Assembly (NCBI GenBank): GCA_964429805.1
Contig: CAYSDH010000033.1
Location: forward strand, 1 to 34,895
From: CAYSDH01 sp964429805
GTDB lineage: Bacteria > Bacteroidota > Bacteroidia > Flavobacteriales_D > JABDKJ01
Direction of reading: 5' to 3'
Length of the DNA: 34,895 bases
Part shown: positions 1 to 8,368 of the stretch, piece after piece
How the letters are laid out: every line of letters begins with the position of its first letter
Position numbering within the stretch: the first letter of the stretch is position 1
Notes under the pieces: generated by a model
Seen by the model: only the letters and a program-made list of their open reading frames with translations
What the model was told of the DNA's origin: nothing
Database searches by the model: none
Program-made: the position numbers and the translations under genes

Positions 1-1
1 C

Positions 2-1885
2 ATCTTATGGGATGGCTTTACCATCTATCACCTCGACCATCTCTTTGGCGCGTTTAGCACCATCAATCCTGATGTGGTCAAGAACATTCAGATCTACAAG
101 AGCTCATACAACGCATCTTATGGAGGGCGCAGCAGCGGAGTGCTTGACATTACTGGTCGCAGTGGCGACAAAGGCAGAGAATCATTGAGCATCTCTGCCG
201 ACCTCATCAGTCTGGGTGTTGTAGCTGAAACTCCGTTGATAGAAGACAAAATGAGTCTGCTTTTTTCGGTGCGCAGATCCATGAGTGACATCTGGAATAC
301 CGGACTCTATGACGAGCTGTTTAACACCGTTTTTAATGAGAGCACAGGGAGCTTGCCTAACGTTGACATAGAGCGCAGAGATGTCAATCCTGAGTTTTAC
401 TTCTATGATGTAAATGCCAAGTTAGACTTAGACTTGGCTGATGGTGACGGACTCAGTTTGAGTTTCTTTCAAGGAGCAGATGTCTACACCAACAATGTGC
501 ACAACCAATACATCGACAACACTGGCCCAGAACCTAAACAGCTCAACGATTACATCAATGACGATGCAGACTGGGGTAACACGGGCGCGGGACTCGTCTG
601 GCGAAAAAAATGGACCTCAAGAACACGCTCCTTTACCAGTATTGGAATGTCCGATTATAAAAGCGACTACTTCTTTTCTAGAAGGGAAGAAGACTTCTCT
701 GTGCAAGGAAACGACTTCTCTTATGACAGCGACTTGCAGCGCAACGAACTACTTGACATCACCTTCAAACACGCATTATTCGCGAAGAGTAGAGGCCAAA
801 AAGAACTTGAACTCGGTTATCAATTCACGCATCACCGACTCAGCTATTCTGATTATGTCTTTGCTCCTTTTGACAATTCTAACATCCAAGACTCGCTGGT
901 GTCAAGCAATACGCATACGGTCTATGCCAATAGAAAACGAAACATTGGTAACAGTAGTGAAGTGACTTATGGTGGAAGGTTAAGTGTCAACTCCTACACG
1001 GATCGGCTTTACTTGGAGCCTCGATTCTCTTTCATCCATCGTTTTTCTGAATCTCTTTCTGCCTCATTTGCACTCGGCAATTACATACAAATGGTGCGCA
1101 GATTAGCCGAGCAAGATGTCATTTTAAAACAGCCAGACCTGTGGGTGTTGAGTGATGGTGACGAGTTTGAAGAGATACGCTCCTTTCAACTCACCACTGG
1201 ATTGAAGTGGAAAAAATCAGGATGGAATATTGACATGGAGCCTTACTTCAAAAATATAGAAGGCACCATGATTGACCTGTCACAGACAAGGCTGCTTACT
1301 GCACTAGATGGCCGTCAACCGAGTAATTTTTTAACTGGCAACACGCAAATAATAGGTCTTGATCTATTTGTGCAGCGCACGTTTAAACGACACAGCGGCT
1401 GGCTGGGCTACAGCTACTCTTATTCTCAAAATCGCTTTAACGAAGTCAATGATGGGCTGGCATTTCCAAGCCCTTTTAACAAGCTTCATGACCTTAAAGG
1501 AGTCTATACATACAAGATTCAAGACTGGGAAATAGGCAGCACGGCCATCTCATCAACAGGATTTTCTTACACCCCATTGCTCGGCACCTTTTACAACTCT
1601 ATTACGAACGATTACTTCATACAGTACGGAGATGACTTCAGCGCTCGGCTTCCATCCTACTTTAGATGGGACGTGAATGTGGCACGCAGTTTTCATTGGA
1701 AAGATGTTGACATGACCATGAGCGCAGGCGTCTACAACCTGACTGATAAAGTGAACATTAGAGAGCGAGACTATCTGCTCAACCAAGTAAGGCTTGAGCC
1801 GGGTGAAGACCTGGTAATCAGCGAGTCAGATTTGGAATTGCTCGGTATTAGACCTAACTTTAGCATTCGCATCACTTTAAAATGA
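2..1885 (+). CDS. TonB-dependent outer-membrane receptor, C-terminal part (5' end outside window)
   Basis: The reading frame is open from base 2, so the N-terminus (signal peptide, any carboxypeptidase-like domain, TonB box and most of the plug) lies before the window. The first about 50 residues contain the end of the plug domain: a WDG motif, then HLFG, a STINPDVV stretch and YGGRSSGVLDI, which is the usual plug-to-barrel transition in Bacteroidota receptors. The rest (about 570 residues) is rich in alternating aromatic and polar strands typical of a 22-strand barrel and ends in a short strand with a terminal hydrophobic residue pattern (FSIRITLK). It should import a siderophore or other large ligand across the outer membrane using TonB energy; the substrate cannot be read from the sequence. 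The next gene begins one base after its stop, so the two are co-transcribed. Confidence 0.93.
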   Translation: MLWDGFTIYHLDHLFGAFSTINPDVVKNIQIYKSSYNASYGGRSSGVLDITGRSGDKGRESLSISADLISLGVVAETPLIEDKMSLLFSVRRSMSDIWNTGLYDELFNTVFNESTGSLPNVDIERRDVNPEFYFYDVNAKLDLDLADGDGLSLSFFQGADVYTNNVHNQYIDNTGPEPKQLNDYINDDADWGNTGAGLVWRKKWTSRTRSFTSIGMSDYKSDYFFSRREEDFSVQGNDFSYDSDLQRNELLDITFKHALFAKSRGQKELELGYQFTHHRLSYSDYVFAPFDNSNIQDSLVSSNTHTVYANRKRNIGNSSEVTYGGRLSVNSYTDRLYLEPRFSFIHRFSESLSASFALGNYIQMVRRLAEQDVILKQPDLWVLSDGDEFEEIRSFQLTTGLKWKKSGWNIDMEPYFKNIEGTMIDLSQTRLLTALDGRQPSNFLTGNTQIIGLDLFVQRTFKRHSGWLGYSYSYSQNRFNEVNDGLAFPSPFNKLHDLKGVYTYKIQDWEIGSTAISSTGFSYTPLLGTFYNSITNDYFIQYGDDFSARLPSYFRWDVNVARSFHWKDVDMTMSAGVYNLTDKVNIRERDYLLNQVRLEPGEDLVISESDLELLGIRPNFSIRITLK

Positions 1886-1886
1886 T

Positions 1887-2663
1887 TTGAGAAATCTCTC
1901 GTCCATACTGGTTCTTTTCGCTGCACTGCTGATCAGTAGCTGCACACCTGAGCAAAGTATAGATGAGCAACGCGCGGGCTATGTGGCCTTAGATGTATTT
2001 TTAAAGAGCGGTCAGAGTATTGATAACATTCATGTGCGCTCACTCACCCATCAGGGTTCGTCATATGGAGTATCAGATTTAGATGTCTACCTAAGATCAG
2101 AAGAAAACACCTACAAACTGTCTGAGAATGCTGCCCAACCAGGACACTACTTTTACGATGACAGATTTGAACTAGTTGAAGAAGGTGTAGAGTACAAACT
2201 GAGTCTCTATCATGATGGAGAAGTAGTTTCTGCGACCACGACTGCTCCACCGATGATTTCTAACCTTTCGCTGTCAACTGAAGTTTTAGATTCTGAAATA
2301 GACGGTGAACTCTTGTCTGTCGATTGGAAAGGAATTAATCAAGGCAGCTTTGCAGAATACTTCTACATTATCAAGATAACACCACTTAGCGAAGAAGAAT
2401 TTCTTGTGCCACTAGATGACAAGTGTCTGTCTTGTCCAAAGGCCGTGGGTGATGTGATACTCAACTCAGATGCCACCCTGACTATTGACGACTTTAACTA
2501 TTATGGAGATCACCTTATTGAGGTATTTGCCATATCTAATGAAAACAAAGACCTGTTTGTCAGTCAAACAGACTTAGCTGAGAATGGGCTAAGTAACGTT
2601 CAGAATGGAACAGGGTTCTTTGTAGGAGTGAGTGTCTTGTCAGACTACATCAACATTAAATAA
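1887..2663 (+). CDS. DUF4249-like outer-membrane lipoprotein paired with the TonB receptor
   Basis: A 258-residue protein with a lipoprotein signal (hydrophobic residues 6-17, lipobox ISSC with Cys19). The size, the beta-rich body and the position directly behind a TonB receptor match the DUF4249 family, whose members are thought to act as surface partners of such receptors; I rest this on context and general pattern, not on a diagnostic motif. The start is TTG at 1887: an in-frame TAA at 1878-1880 excludes any earlier start and the signal peptide requires one here. Only one base separates it from the receptor stop codon, suggesting translational coupling. A CxxC pair at residues 180 and 183 is unusual for a surface lipoprotein and could form a disulfide or bind metal. 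Confidence 0.7.
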   Translation: MRNLSSILVLFAALLISSCTPEQSIDEQRAGYVALDVFLKSGQSIDNIHVRSLTHQGSSYGVSDLDVYLRSEENTYKLSENAAQPGHYFYDDRFELVEEGVEYKLSLYHDGEVVSATTTAPPMISNLSLSTEVLDSEIDGELLSVDWKGINQGSFAEYFYIIKITPLSEEEFLVPLDDKCLSCPKAVGDVILNSDATLTIDDFNYYGDHLIEVFAISNENKDLFVSQTDLAENGLSNVQNGTGFFVGVSVLSDYINIK

Positions 2664-2736
2664 TTCCTTTTTTCTTTTTCTATGGTAGGGTAAAGTCCTG
2701 CCCATCTGTATCTTAATCGTAACAACGCTGATTAAA

Positions 2737-3546
2737 GTGAGTGACGAGTTGATAAATAAAAGAATAGATGACACCCTTAGAGGCTGGAAATCACCGTTTG
2801 AAGTGAAAGAAAAGTCTTGGGATTCTATTTCAGCCCAACTTCAGAAGGAAGAAGTGGTGGGCATCTGGCCAAAAGTGTTTGCTGTGGCAGCCTCAGTGGT
2901 CCTACTTCTCGGGCTATTCACTATGCTACAAGATTCTGATGTTAGCTACAACACCTTGGCCTCTCAGCACCAGTCTATAACCTTGCCTGACGGCTCTGTA
3001 GTAGTAATGAATGCCGGTTCTAGTATCACATTTGAAGACGAGTGGTCAGATAGCCGTTTGGTCAATCTCGAGGGTGAGGCATTTTTTAAGGTCCAGAAAG
3101 GGAGCAAGTTTAGTGTAGTTACCTCAAACGGAACTGTGGAAGTACTCGGTACATCTTTTAATGTATACAGCCGAGACAACGAATTAAAAGTGGTCTGCAA
3201 GACTGGTAAAGTAAAAGTGAGCGCTGATGACTCATCTGTATTGCTTACACCAGGTTTGGCAACAGACACAGAGCCTGATGGGCTTAAGAATCCTTATGCA
3301 AGGGAAAACGCGAATGGATGGATAATTGGTGAACTCGACTATGAGGATGAGCCAGTAGAAAATGTATTTGCAGAATTGGAACGTCAGTTTGGAATCGGAA
3401 TAGAGTACACAAAGTCTAGTGATGTGGTATTTAGTGGTCCGGTCAGTCTTGAAAACCTCAACACTGCCCTGTCTATTGTATGCCCAGCCAATGATTTAGC
3501 GTATGAAATCCGTGACGAATCTCGTGTAATCATAACCCAAAATTAA
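2737..3546 (+). CDS. FecR-family anti-sigma factor (DUF4974 C-terminus)
   Basis: A 269-residue single-span membrane protein. Residues 1-45 form the cytoplasmic sigma-binding part, a transmembrane helix covers about 47-64, and the periplasmic FecR domain follows (TLPDGSVVVMNAGS near residue 85, then LEGEAFFKV and GTSFNVYS). The last about 80 residues fit DUF4974, the secretin-like domain that contacts the TonB receptor. The known role is to relay ligand occupancy of the receptor to an ECF sigma factor. Here it follows the receptor and lipoprotein instead of preceding them, and no sigma gene is adjacent inside the window; one may lie upstream of base 1, and an ECF sigma gene occurs at 29354-29866. 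The start is GTG, with no Shine-Dalgarno sequence. Confidence 0.92.
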   Translation: MSDELINKRIDDTLRGWKSPFEVKEKSWDSISAQLQKEEVVGIWPKVFAVAASVVLLLGLFTMLQDSDVSYNTLASQHQSITLPDGSVVVMNAGSSITFEDEWSDSRLVNLEGEAFFKVQKGSKFSVVTSNGTVEVLGTSFNVYSRDNELKVVCKTGKVKVSADDSSVLLTPGLATDTEPDGLKNPYARENANGWIIGELDYEDEPVENVFAELERQFGIGIEYTKSSDVVFSGPVSLENLNTALSIVCPANDLAYEIRDESRVIITQN

Positions 3547-3551
3547 GTCTT

Positions 3552-3710
3552 ATGGATAGAGCTGTACATGCAAATGACGATTTCCTTAACCTCTATGAAT
3601 TCACACCGCTATGGGATTCATACTACGCTAACTCACAGAACAAGAAGTTCAAAAATAAGTGGGAGAAAGTCAAAACTGGCTGGAGACCACGGAAGAGAAA
3701 CAACGACTAA
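3552..3710 (+). CDS. 52-residue basic ORF of unknown function behind fecR
   Basis: An ATG-started frame begins five bases after the fecR stop and runs 52 codons to TAA. The product is soluble, with an acidic, aromatic first half (LNLYEFTPLW at residues 12-21) and a strongly basic second half with many Lys, Arg and Trp (WEKVKTGW, then RPRKRNND at the C-terminus). No signal peptide or membrane helix is visible. I do not recognise the family. The tight spacing to fecR, and the terminator hairpin 80 bases downstream, place it in the receptor/fecR transcript if it is real. It could also be chance coding; its balanced codon use and ordinary amino-acid composition favour a real gene. Confidence 0.45.
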   Translation: MDRAVHANDDFLNLYEFTPLWDSYYANSQNKKFKNKWEKVKTGWRPRKRNND

Positions 3711-3774
3711 TTACTCGTTGGAAGACACTAATTTCTACTGTTAATTTTCATCTGTTAACTCGAAACGTTAGTTG

Positions 3775-3782
3775 TATATTTG
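3775..3782 (+). promoter_or_regulatory. TAnnTTTG motif just before a hairpin (possible promoter)
   Basis: TATATTTG matches the Bacteroidota -7 consensus. No TTTG is seen at the -33 position. A start site would fall a few bases before the hairpin at 3793-3821, so a transcript would be only a hairpin with a short tail. This may be chance. Confidence 0.2.
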
Positions 3783-3792
3783 GTTAAGGACG

Positions 3793-3827
3793 AAGAGCCG
3801 CTGAACATATCAGCGGCTCTTGTCTTT
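3793..3827 (+). terminator. Rho-independent terminator after the receptor/fecR operon
   Basis: A perfect 12-bp inverted repeat (AAGAGCCGCTGA, loop ACATA, TCAGCGGCTCTT) is followed by GTCTTTTC. It lies between the convergent fecR-side genes (+) and mfd (-, stop at 3828). The arms begin AA and end TT, so it may also work for mfd, although the T-run on that side is weak. Confidence 0.85.
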
Positions 3828-6800
3828 TCAGTTTGTTACTGATTCCAAACTCTTGAGTGGCTCTAATTTGGCGATGGCGTCAGTGATACCACTTACCTCT
3901 TGATGCGATAACCTGAGCGTGTCGTTACGCTCATACATTTTATACCCGGCAGGCATCTTCTGTATAAATCTTAATATGGCGGTAAACTGGCTAGTCGAAT
4001 AAAACGGTGACTCTTGGTCGGCAATGAAGTGGCAAATCATCTTGCCGCCTTTCAAAATAATCTTCTCCATACCAAGCTCCTTACCCATCCACTTTAGGCT
4101 GAGTGATGACATGAGTTCTTTAGTCGCTCTAGGAGGCTCACCAAACCTATCAATCAGTCTAGTCACATAAGCATCTAGAGCTTTTTGATCTTTAATGCTC
4201 TCAAGCTCTCTGTATAGTTTTAGTCGCTCTGCTGTTCCTTGCACGTAGTCATCTGGCAGCAGAATCTCAAGGTCTGTATCAATGTACACGTCTTGCACGT
4301 ATTCTTTTCGCTCAGCACGTTCTTGCGCAAAGAGCTCCTTAAACTGCGTCTCTTTTAGTTCGTTCACTGCCTCGTTAAGTATCTTCTGATAGGTGTCAAA
4401 ACCGATGTCAGAAATAAATCCGCTTTGTTCAGCACCAAGCAAGTCTCCTGCCCCACGTATGTCTAAGTCGCGCATGGCAATGTTGATACCACTGCCCAAA
4501 TCAGAAAACTGCGTAATGGCCTCAAGTCTCTTTCTAGAGTCTGTTGACAGGTGATGCATGGGCGGGGCAATCAAGTAGCAGTGCGCCTTGCGGTTACTTC
4601 TTCCCACTCTACCTCTCAATTGATGCATATCACTCAATCCGTAATTTTGCGCATCATTGATAATCATGGTATTGGCATTAGGGATATCCAACCCAGACTC
4701 GATAATGGTGGTGCTCACCAATACATCATACGCTCCGTCAATGAAGTCTAACATGACTTGCTCCAGCTTCTTACCGTCCATCTGACCGTGACCGATACAA
4801 ATCCTCGATTCTGGACATAAGCGCTGTATCATGCCCGCTATTTCCTCTATGGTCTGTATCCTGTTATGGACAAAAAACACTTGCCCACCACGTTTCAATT
4901 CTTCAAAGATGGCATCTCTGATTATCGGTTCACTAAAGGGGATTATTTTAGTCTCTACCGGATAGCGATTTGGCGGAGGCGTCTTGATGATAGACAAGTC
5001 ACGCGCGCCCATCAGACTAAACTGCAGTGTACGCGGTATAGGCGTAGCAGTCAATGTCAAGGTATCCACATTGGCTTTGAAGTTCTTGAGTTTGTCTTTT
5101 GCACCTACACCAAACTTCTGCTCCTCGTCAATGATGAGTAAGCCGAGATCAAAAAACTCGGTCTTCTTGCTCAAGAGCTTATGCGTGCCGATGATGATAT
5201 CTAATTTGCCTGCGGCCAAGTTTTTGAGCACAGCCGTCTGTTCCTTGGCCGTGCGAAACCTATTGACATAATCTACCGATGCAGGAAAGTCTTTGAGACG
5301 TGCCGAAAAACTCTGATAGTGCTGAAAACAGAGCACAGTAGTCGGCACCAAAATAGCCACCTGCTTGTTATCAGCCACTGCTTTGAAGGCAGCTCGAATA
5401 GCGATTTCCGTTTTACCAAAACCGACATCACCACAGATGAGTCGATCCATTGGCATCTCGTTTTCCATGTCCTTCTTAAAGTCTATGGTCGCCTTCTCCT
5501 GATCTGGCGTGTCTTCATACATGAAGCCCGCCTCTAACTCGGTCTGTAAATACGTGTCAGGCGCATAGGCAAATCCTTTAGCCGCTTTCCTTTTGGCATA
5601 AAGCTCAATGAGGTTAAATGCCAACGTTTTGACTCTCGACTTGGTTTTGGCTTTTACCTTTTCCCAGGCGCCACTACCGAGTTTATGAATCTTTGGCACT
5701 GTGCCTTCCTTGCCCGTGTACTTGGCAATGCGGTGCAAAGAGTGAATACTGACATAAAGTATATCGTTGTCGCGGTACTTTAACCGAATGGCCTCTTGCA
5801 ACTTTCCGTTGACATCTATCTTCTCCAGGCCAGAAAACTCACCTATACCATGGTCAATGTGTGTCACATAATCGCCCGGCTTAAGGTCTATAAGGTCTTG
5901 TATGGTCAGTGCTTCTTTGGTGCGCTTAAAACCTTCTTTTAGTCTGAATCTGTTGTAGCGCTCAAAAATCTGATGGTCAGTGTATACTGCGGCCTTTACA
6001 TCCTCATCGACATAGCCTTGTTTTAGACTCATCAAAATGGGACTCATCTCCACCTCTTCACCGATGTCTTGAAATATGTTGTAGAGTCTCTCTATCTGCT
6101 TCGCATTGCCAGAGACAATTACATTCTCCAATCCTCGCTTCCTGTTCTCTCTAAAGTTTTCGGTGAGTAGTTCAAACTTCTTATTAAACAGCGGCTGCGG
6201 ACTGGTTTTAAACGTGACTCGGTCTTCTGCTTCGACCTCACCGCTTCCAAAAAAGACCTGCCTAAACCTGCTAACATCTTTGGCCAGTTCGTCTCCGCTT
6301 AAGTAGAGTTCTTCCGGTTTCTTTCTGTCTAAAAGGGACTTTAATTTCTTAAATGCTTTCTCGGCTTTGGCAAGCTCCTTCCCTACTCTGTCCTTGGCAA
6401 ATTCGAGGTCTTTCATCCACACCACCGAGTTGTCAGGTAGGTATTTGAAAAAGGACTCAAAGCTGTCTACAATCTTGTTGTCCTCAATGTTAGGAACGAT
6501 AGAAAGTCGCACCATCTTGGTGTCAGATAACTGAGTAATCGGGTCAAACACGCGAATGGACTCCACCTCTTCACCAAACATCTCGATGCGAAATGGTCGC
6601 TCATTGACAAATGAAAAAATATCGACAATACCTCCGCGCATGGCAAACTGACCAGGCTCATGGACGTAATCGACTTTTTCAAACTCGAGGTCAATCATCA
6701 CCTCGTTGATGTAGTCTAAGGAGTACTTTTCTCCGACTTGAACTAAGAATGTGTTTTTCTCTAGTTCCTTTTGAGTAAGTACCCGCTCTGCCAGTGCATC

Positions 6801-7175
6801 GCCATAGGTGACGATGACCATGTCTTGTTTGGTAGACAGCGCATTTAAAACCTCTGTGCGGATCGAGATGTTAGCGTTTTCTGTCTCCTCAACATCATAA
6901 GGCTTTTTGTGTGTCGGTGGCAGGTAATAGACAGGAAGGTCTTTGTTAAGCAGCGCTTGAAAATCATTGACCTGATAAGCGGCAGCTTCTTGGTCATCCA
7001 TCACCACTAGATGGCACCCCGCTCTGTGCTCCATGCATGCAGCCATGATAAAAGAAATAGCACTACCCACTGCCCCTTGGATTCTGGTGCGCACGTCAGG
7101 CTTGGCCAAGTTTGAAATAACTTGCCTTACCTTTTCTGAAGACGCGTATCGGGCTTTTAAGTCATCCCTCTGCAT
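3828..7175 (-). CDS. mfd: Transcription-repair coupling factor Mfd
   Basis: 1115 residues, the usual size for Bacteroidota Mfd. It is the DNA translocase that pushes RNA polymerase off lesions and recruits UvrA/UvrB. The order is UvrB-homology region at the N-terminus (residues about 1-330), RNA-polymerase-interacting domain near 440-515 (GDYVTHIDHGIGEF followed by LYVSIHSLHRI), then superfamily 2 helicase motifs: Walker A GDVGFGKT at 582-589, DEEQ box at 683-686, TATPIPRTL for motif III, and a C-terminal motor domain with QLRGRVGRS. A TRCF C-terminal domain follows (YRELESI, then RFGEPP). The ATG start lies 17 bases after the fbp stop, so the two genes are probably one transcript, which is not a functional pairing I can explain. 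Confidence 0.98.
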   Translation of the reverse strand: MQRDDLKARYASSEKVRQVISNLAKPDVRTRIQGAVGSAISFIMAACMEHRAGCHLVVMDDQEAAAYQVNDFQALLNKDLPVYYLPPTHKKPYDVEETENANISIRTEVLNALSTKQDMVIVTYGDALAERVLTQKELEKNTFLVQVGEKYSLDYINEVMIDLEFEKVDYVHEPGQFAMRGGIVDIFSFVNERPFRIEMFGEEVESIRVFDPITQLSDTKMVRLSIVPNIEDNKIVDSFESFFKYLPDNSVVWMKDLEFAKDRVGKELAKAEKAFKKLKSLLDRKKPEELYLSGDELAKDVSRFRQVFFGSGEVEAEDRVTFKTSPQPLFNKKFELLTENFRENRKRGLENVIVSGNAKQIERLYNIFQDIGEEVEMSPILMSLKQGYVDEDVKAAVYTDHQIFERYNRFRLKEGFKRTKEALTIQDLIDLKPGDYVTHIDHGIGEFSGLEKIDVNGKLQEAIRLKYRDNDILYVSIHSLHRIAKYTGKEGTVPKIHKLGSGAWEKVKAKTKSRVKTLAFNLIELYAKRKAAKGFAYAPDTYLQTELEAGFMYEDTPDQEKATIDFKKDMENEMPMDRLICGDVGFGKTEIAIRAAFKAVADNKQVAILVPTTVLCFQHYQSFSARLKDFPASVDYVNRFRTAKEQTAVLKNLAAGKLDIIIGTHKLLSKKTEFFDLGLLIIDEEQKFGVGAKDKLKNFKANVDTLTLTATPIPRTLQFSLMGARDLSIIKTPPPNRYPVETKIIPFSEPIIRDAIFEELKRGGQVFFVHNRIQTIEEIAGMIQRLCPESRICIGHGQMDGKKLEQVMLDFIDGAYDVLVSTTIIESGLDIPNANTMIINDAQNYGLSDMHQLRGRVGRSNRKAHCYLIAPPMHHLSTDSRKRLEAITQFSDLGSGINIAMRDLDIRGAGDLLGAEQSGFISDIGFDTYQKILNEAVNELKETQFKELFAQERAERKEYVQDVYIDTDLEILLPDDYVQGTAERLKLYRELESIKDQKALDAYVTRLIDRFGEPPRATKELMSSLSLKWMGKELGMEKIILKGGKMICHFIADQESPFYSTSQFTAILRFIQKMPAGYKMYERNDTLRLSHQEVSGITDAIAKLEPLKSLESVTN

Positions 7176-7192
7176 TGTGTGGGCCTCTTGTT

Positions 7193-8200
7193 CTAGTTAT
7201 CGTATTGGGCGATGAACTCATGGACCTTTTCCACCATGTCTTTGCTGCCTATAAACAACGGTGTGCGCTCGTGAAGTTCACTCGGCTCCAGCTCCATAAT
7301 CCGCTTTCGGCCATCTGTAGCCATGCCATTTGCTTGCTCAGCTATAAATGCCAGCGGATTATTCTCGTAGAGCAACCTCAGTTTTCCATTGGGACTTTTC
7401 TTGGTAGCAGGGTAGATATAAATTCCTCCTTTGATTAAGTTGCGGTGAAAATCTGCCACCAAAGACCCGATGTATCGCGAAGAATACGGACGCTCATCTT
7501 CTTCCTCTTGGCAATACTTGATGTAACGCTTCACTCCTTCAGAGAAGTGCGCATAGTTACCCTCATTGATAGAGTAGATGTTACCACTATCTGGGAATTT
7601 CATGTCTGGGTGAGAGAGGCAGAATACACCAATAGACGAGTCAAAAGTGAATCCATTAACTCCATGACCAGTGGTGTAGACCATCATGGTTGACGAACCA
7701 TAGATGACATAGCCTGCGGCTACTTGTTTCTCTCCAGTCTGAATAAAGTCTTCCAACACCGCCTTCTGACCAATTGGTGAAACTCTTCTGCAGATGGAGA
7801 AGATGGTACCGATAGACACGTTGACATCAATATTTGACGAGCCATCTAAGGGATCTATCATCAACACGTACTTTCCGTTTTTACACTCTTCGGTGTCAAA
7901 GGCGATGAAGTCATCGTTTTCTTCAGAAGCGATACCACAGATCTCATGCTGGGCCATCATGGCCTCTATGAACTCCGTGTTGGCGTAGTCGTCAAGTTTT
8001 TGCTGCGTTTCGCCTTGTATGTTGATATCGCCAGTTGATCCGCGCAGGTCTTTAATCAAGCCTGCCTTATTGACTTCTCGTGACACTATTTTTGCGGCTA
8101 AACGCAGTGATGACAGGAGACTAGAAAGCTCCCCTTTGGCGTAAGGGAAATCCTGTTGATTCTTGACGATGAACTGGCTTAGGGTAATTACTTTACTCAT
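7193..8200 (-). CDS. fbp: Fructose-1,6-bisphosphatase, class I
   Basis: 335 residues, standard for the class I enzyme, which removes the 1-phosphate of fructose 1,6-bisphosphate in gluconeogenesis. Metal-binding and catalytic landmarks are in place: ASEEND around residues 91-96 and the signature DPLDGSSNID at 116-125. The substrate-side region contains RYIGSLVADFHR and, near the end, the EQANGMATDG segment typical of the family. It is the first gene of a two-gene unit with mfd. Its ATG faces the divergent PBP gene across about 170 bases, and a degenerate -7-like sequence (TTAACTTTCG read on the minus strand, near 8217-8226) lies upstream. Confidence 0.98.
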   Translation of the reverse strand: MSKVITLSQFIVKNQQDFPYAKGELSSLLSSLRLAAKIVSREVNKAGLIKDLRGSTGDINIQGETQQKLDDYANTEFIEAMMAQHEICGIASEENDDFIAFDTEECKNGKYVLMIDPLDGSSNIDVNVSIGTIFSICRRVSPIGQKAVLEDFIQTGEKQVAAGYVIYGSSTMMVYTTGHGVNGFTFDSSIGVFCLSHPDMKFPDSGNIYSINEGNYAHFSEGVKRYIKYCQEEEDERPYSSRYIGSLVADFHRNLIKGGIYIYPATKKSPNGKLRLLYENNPLAFIAEQANGMATDGRKRIMELEPSELHERTPLFIGSKDMVEKVHEFIAQYDN

Positions 8201-8335
8201 GTCACTATTTGAGGTGCGAAAGTTAAGGCTTTAGGTACGGATAGCGAAAGGGCCAATTCATGAACTCATTGTCAAATTCACGGTGTTCGTCTAATAAGTG
8301 CGTCAATGAGCGGGTCAGGGAACAATATTTAGACA

Positions 8336-8343
8336 TACTTTCG
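8336..8343 (+). promoter_or_regulatory. Probable -7 element (TACTTTCG) for the PBP operon
   Basis: TACTTTCG differs from TAnnTTTG by one base and lies 25 bases before the GTG preferred as the PBP start. No clear -33 TTTG is seen. A start site a few bases downstream would leave a leader of about 20 bases and would exclude the earlier TTG at 8348 as the main start. Confidence 0.4.
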
Positions 8344-8368
8344 TTTTTTGGAGACAAAATCTATAGGC

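Noticed and set aside
480..965. 161-codon frame inside the TonB receptor
   Set aside because: It lies in another frame of a well-supported barrel gene and its product is Thr/Ser-rich with no recognisable pattern.
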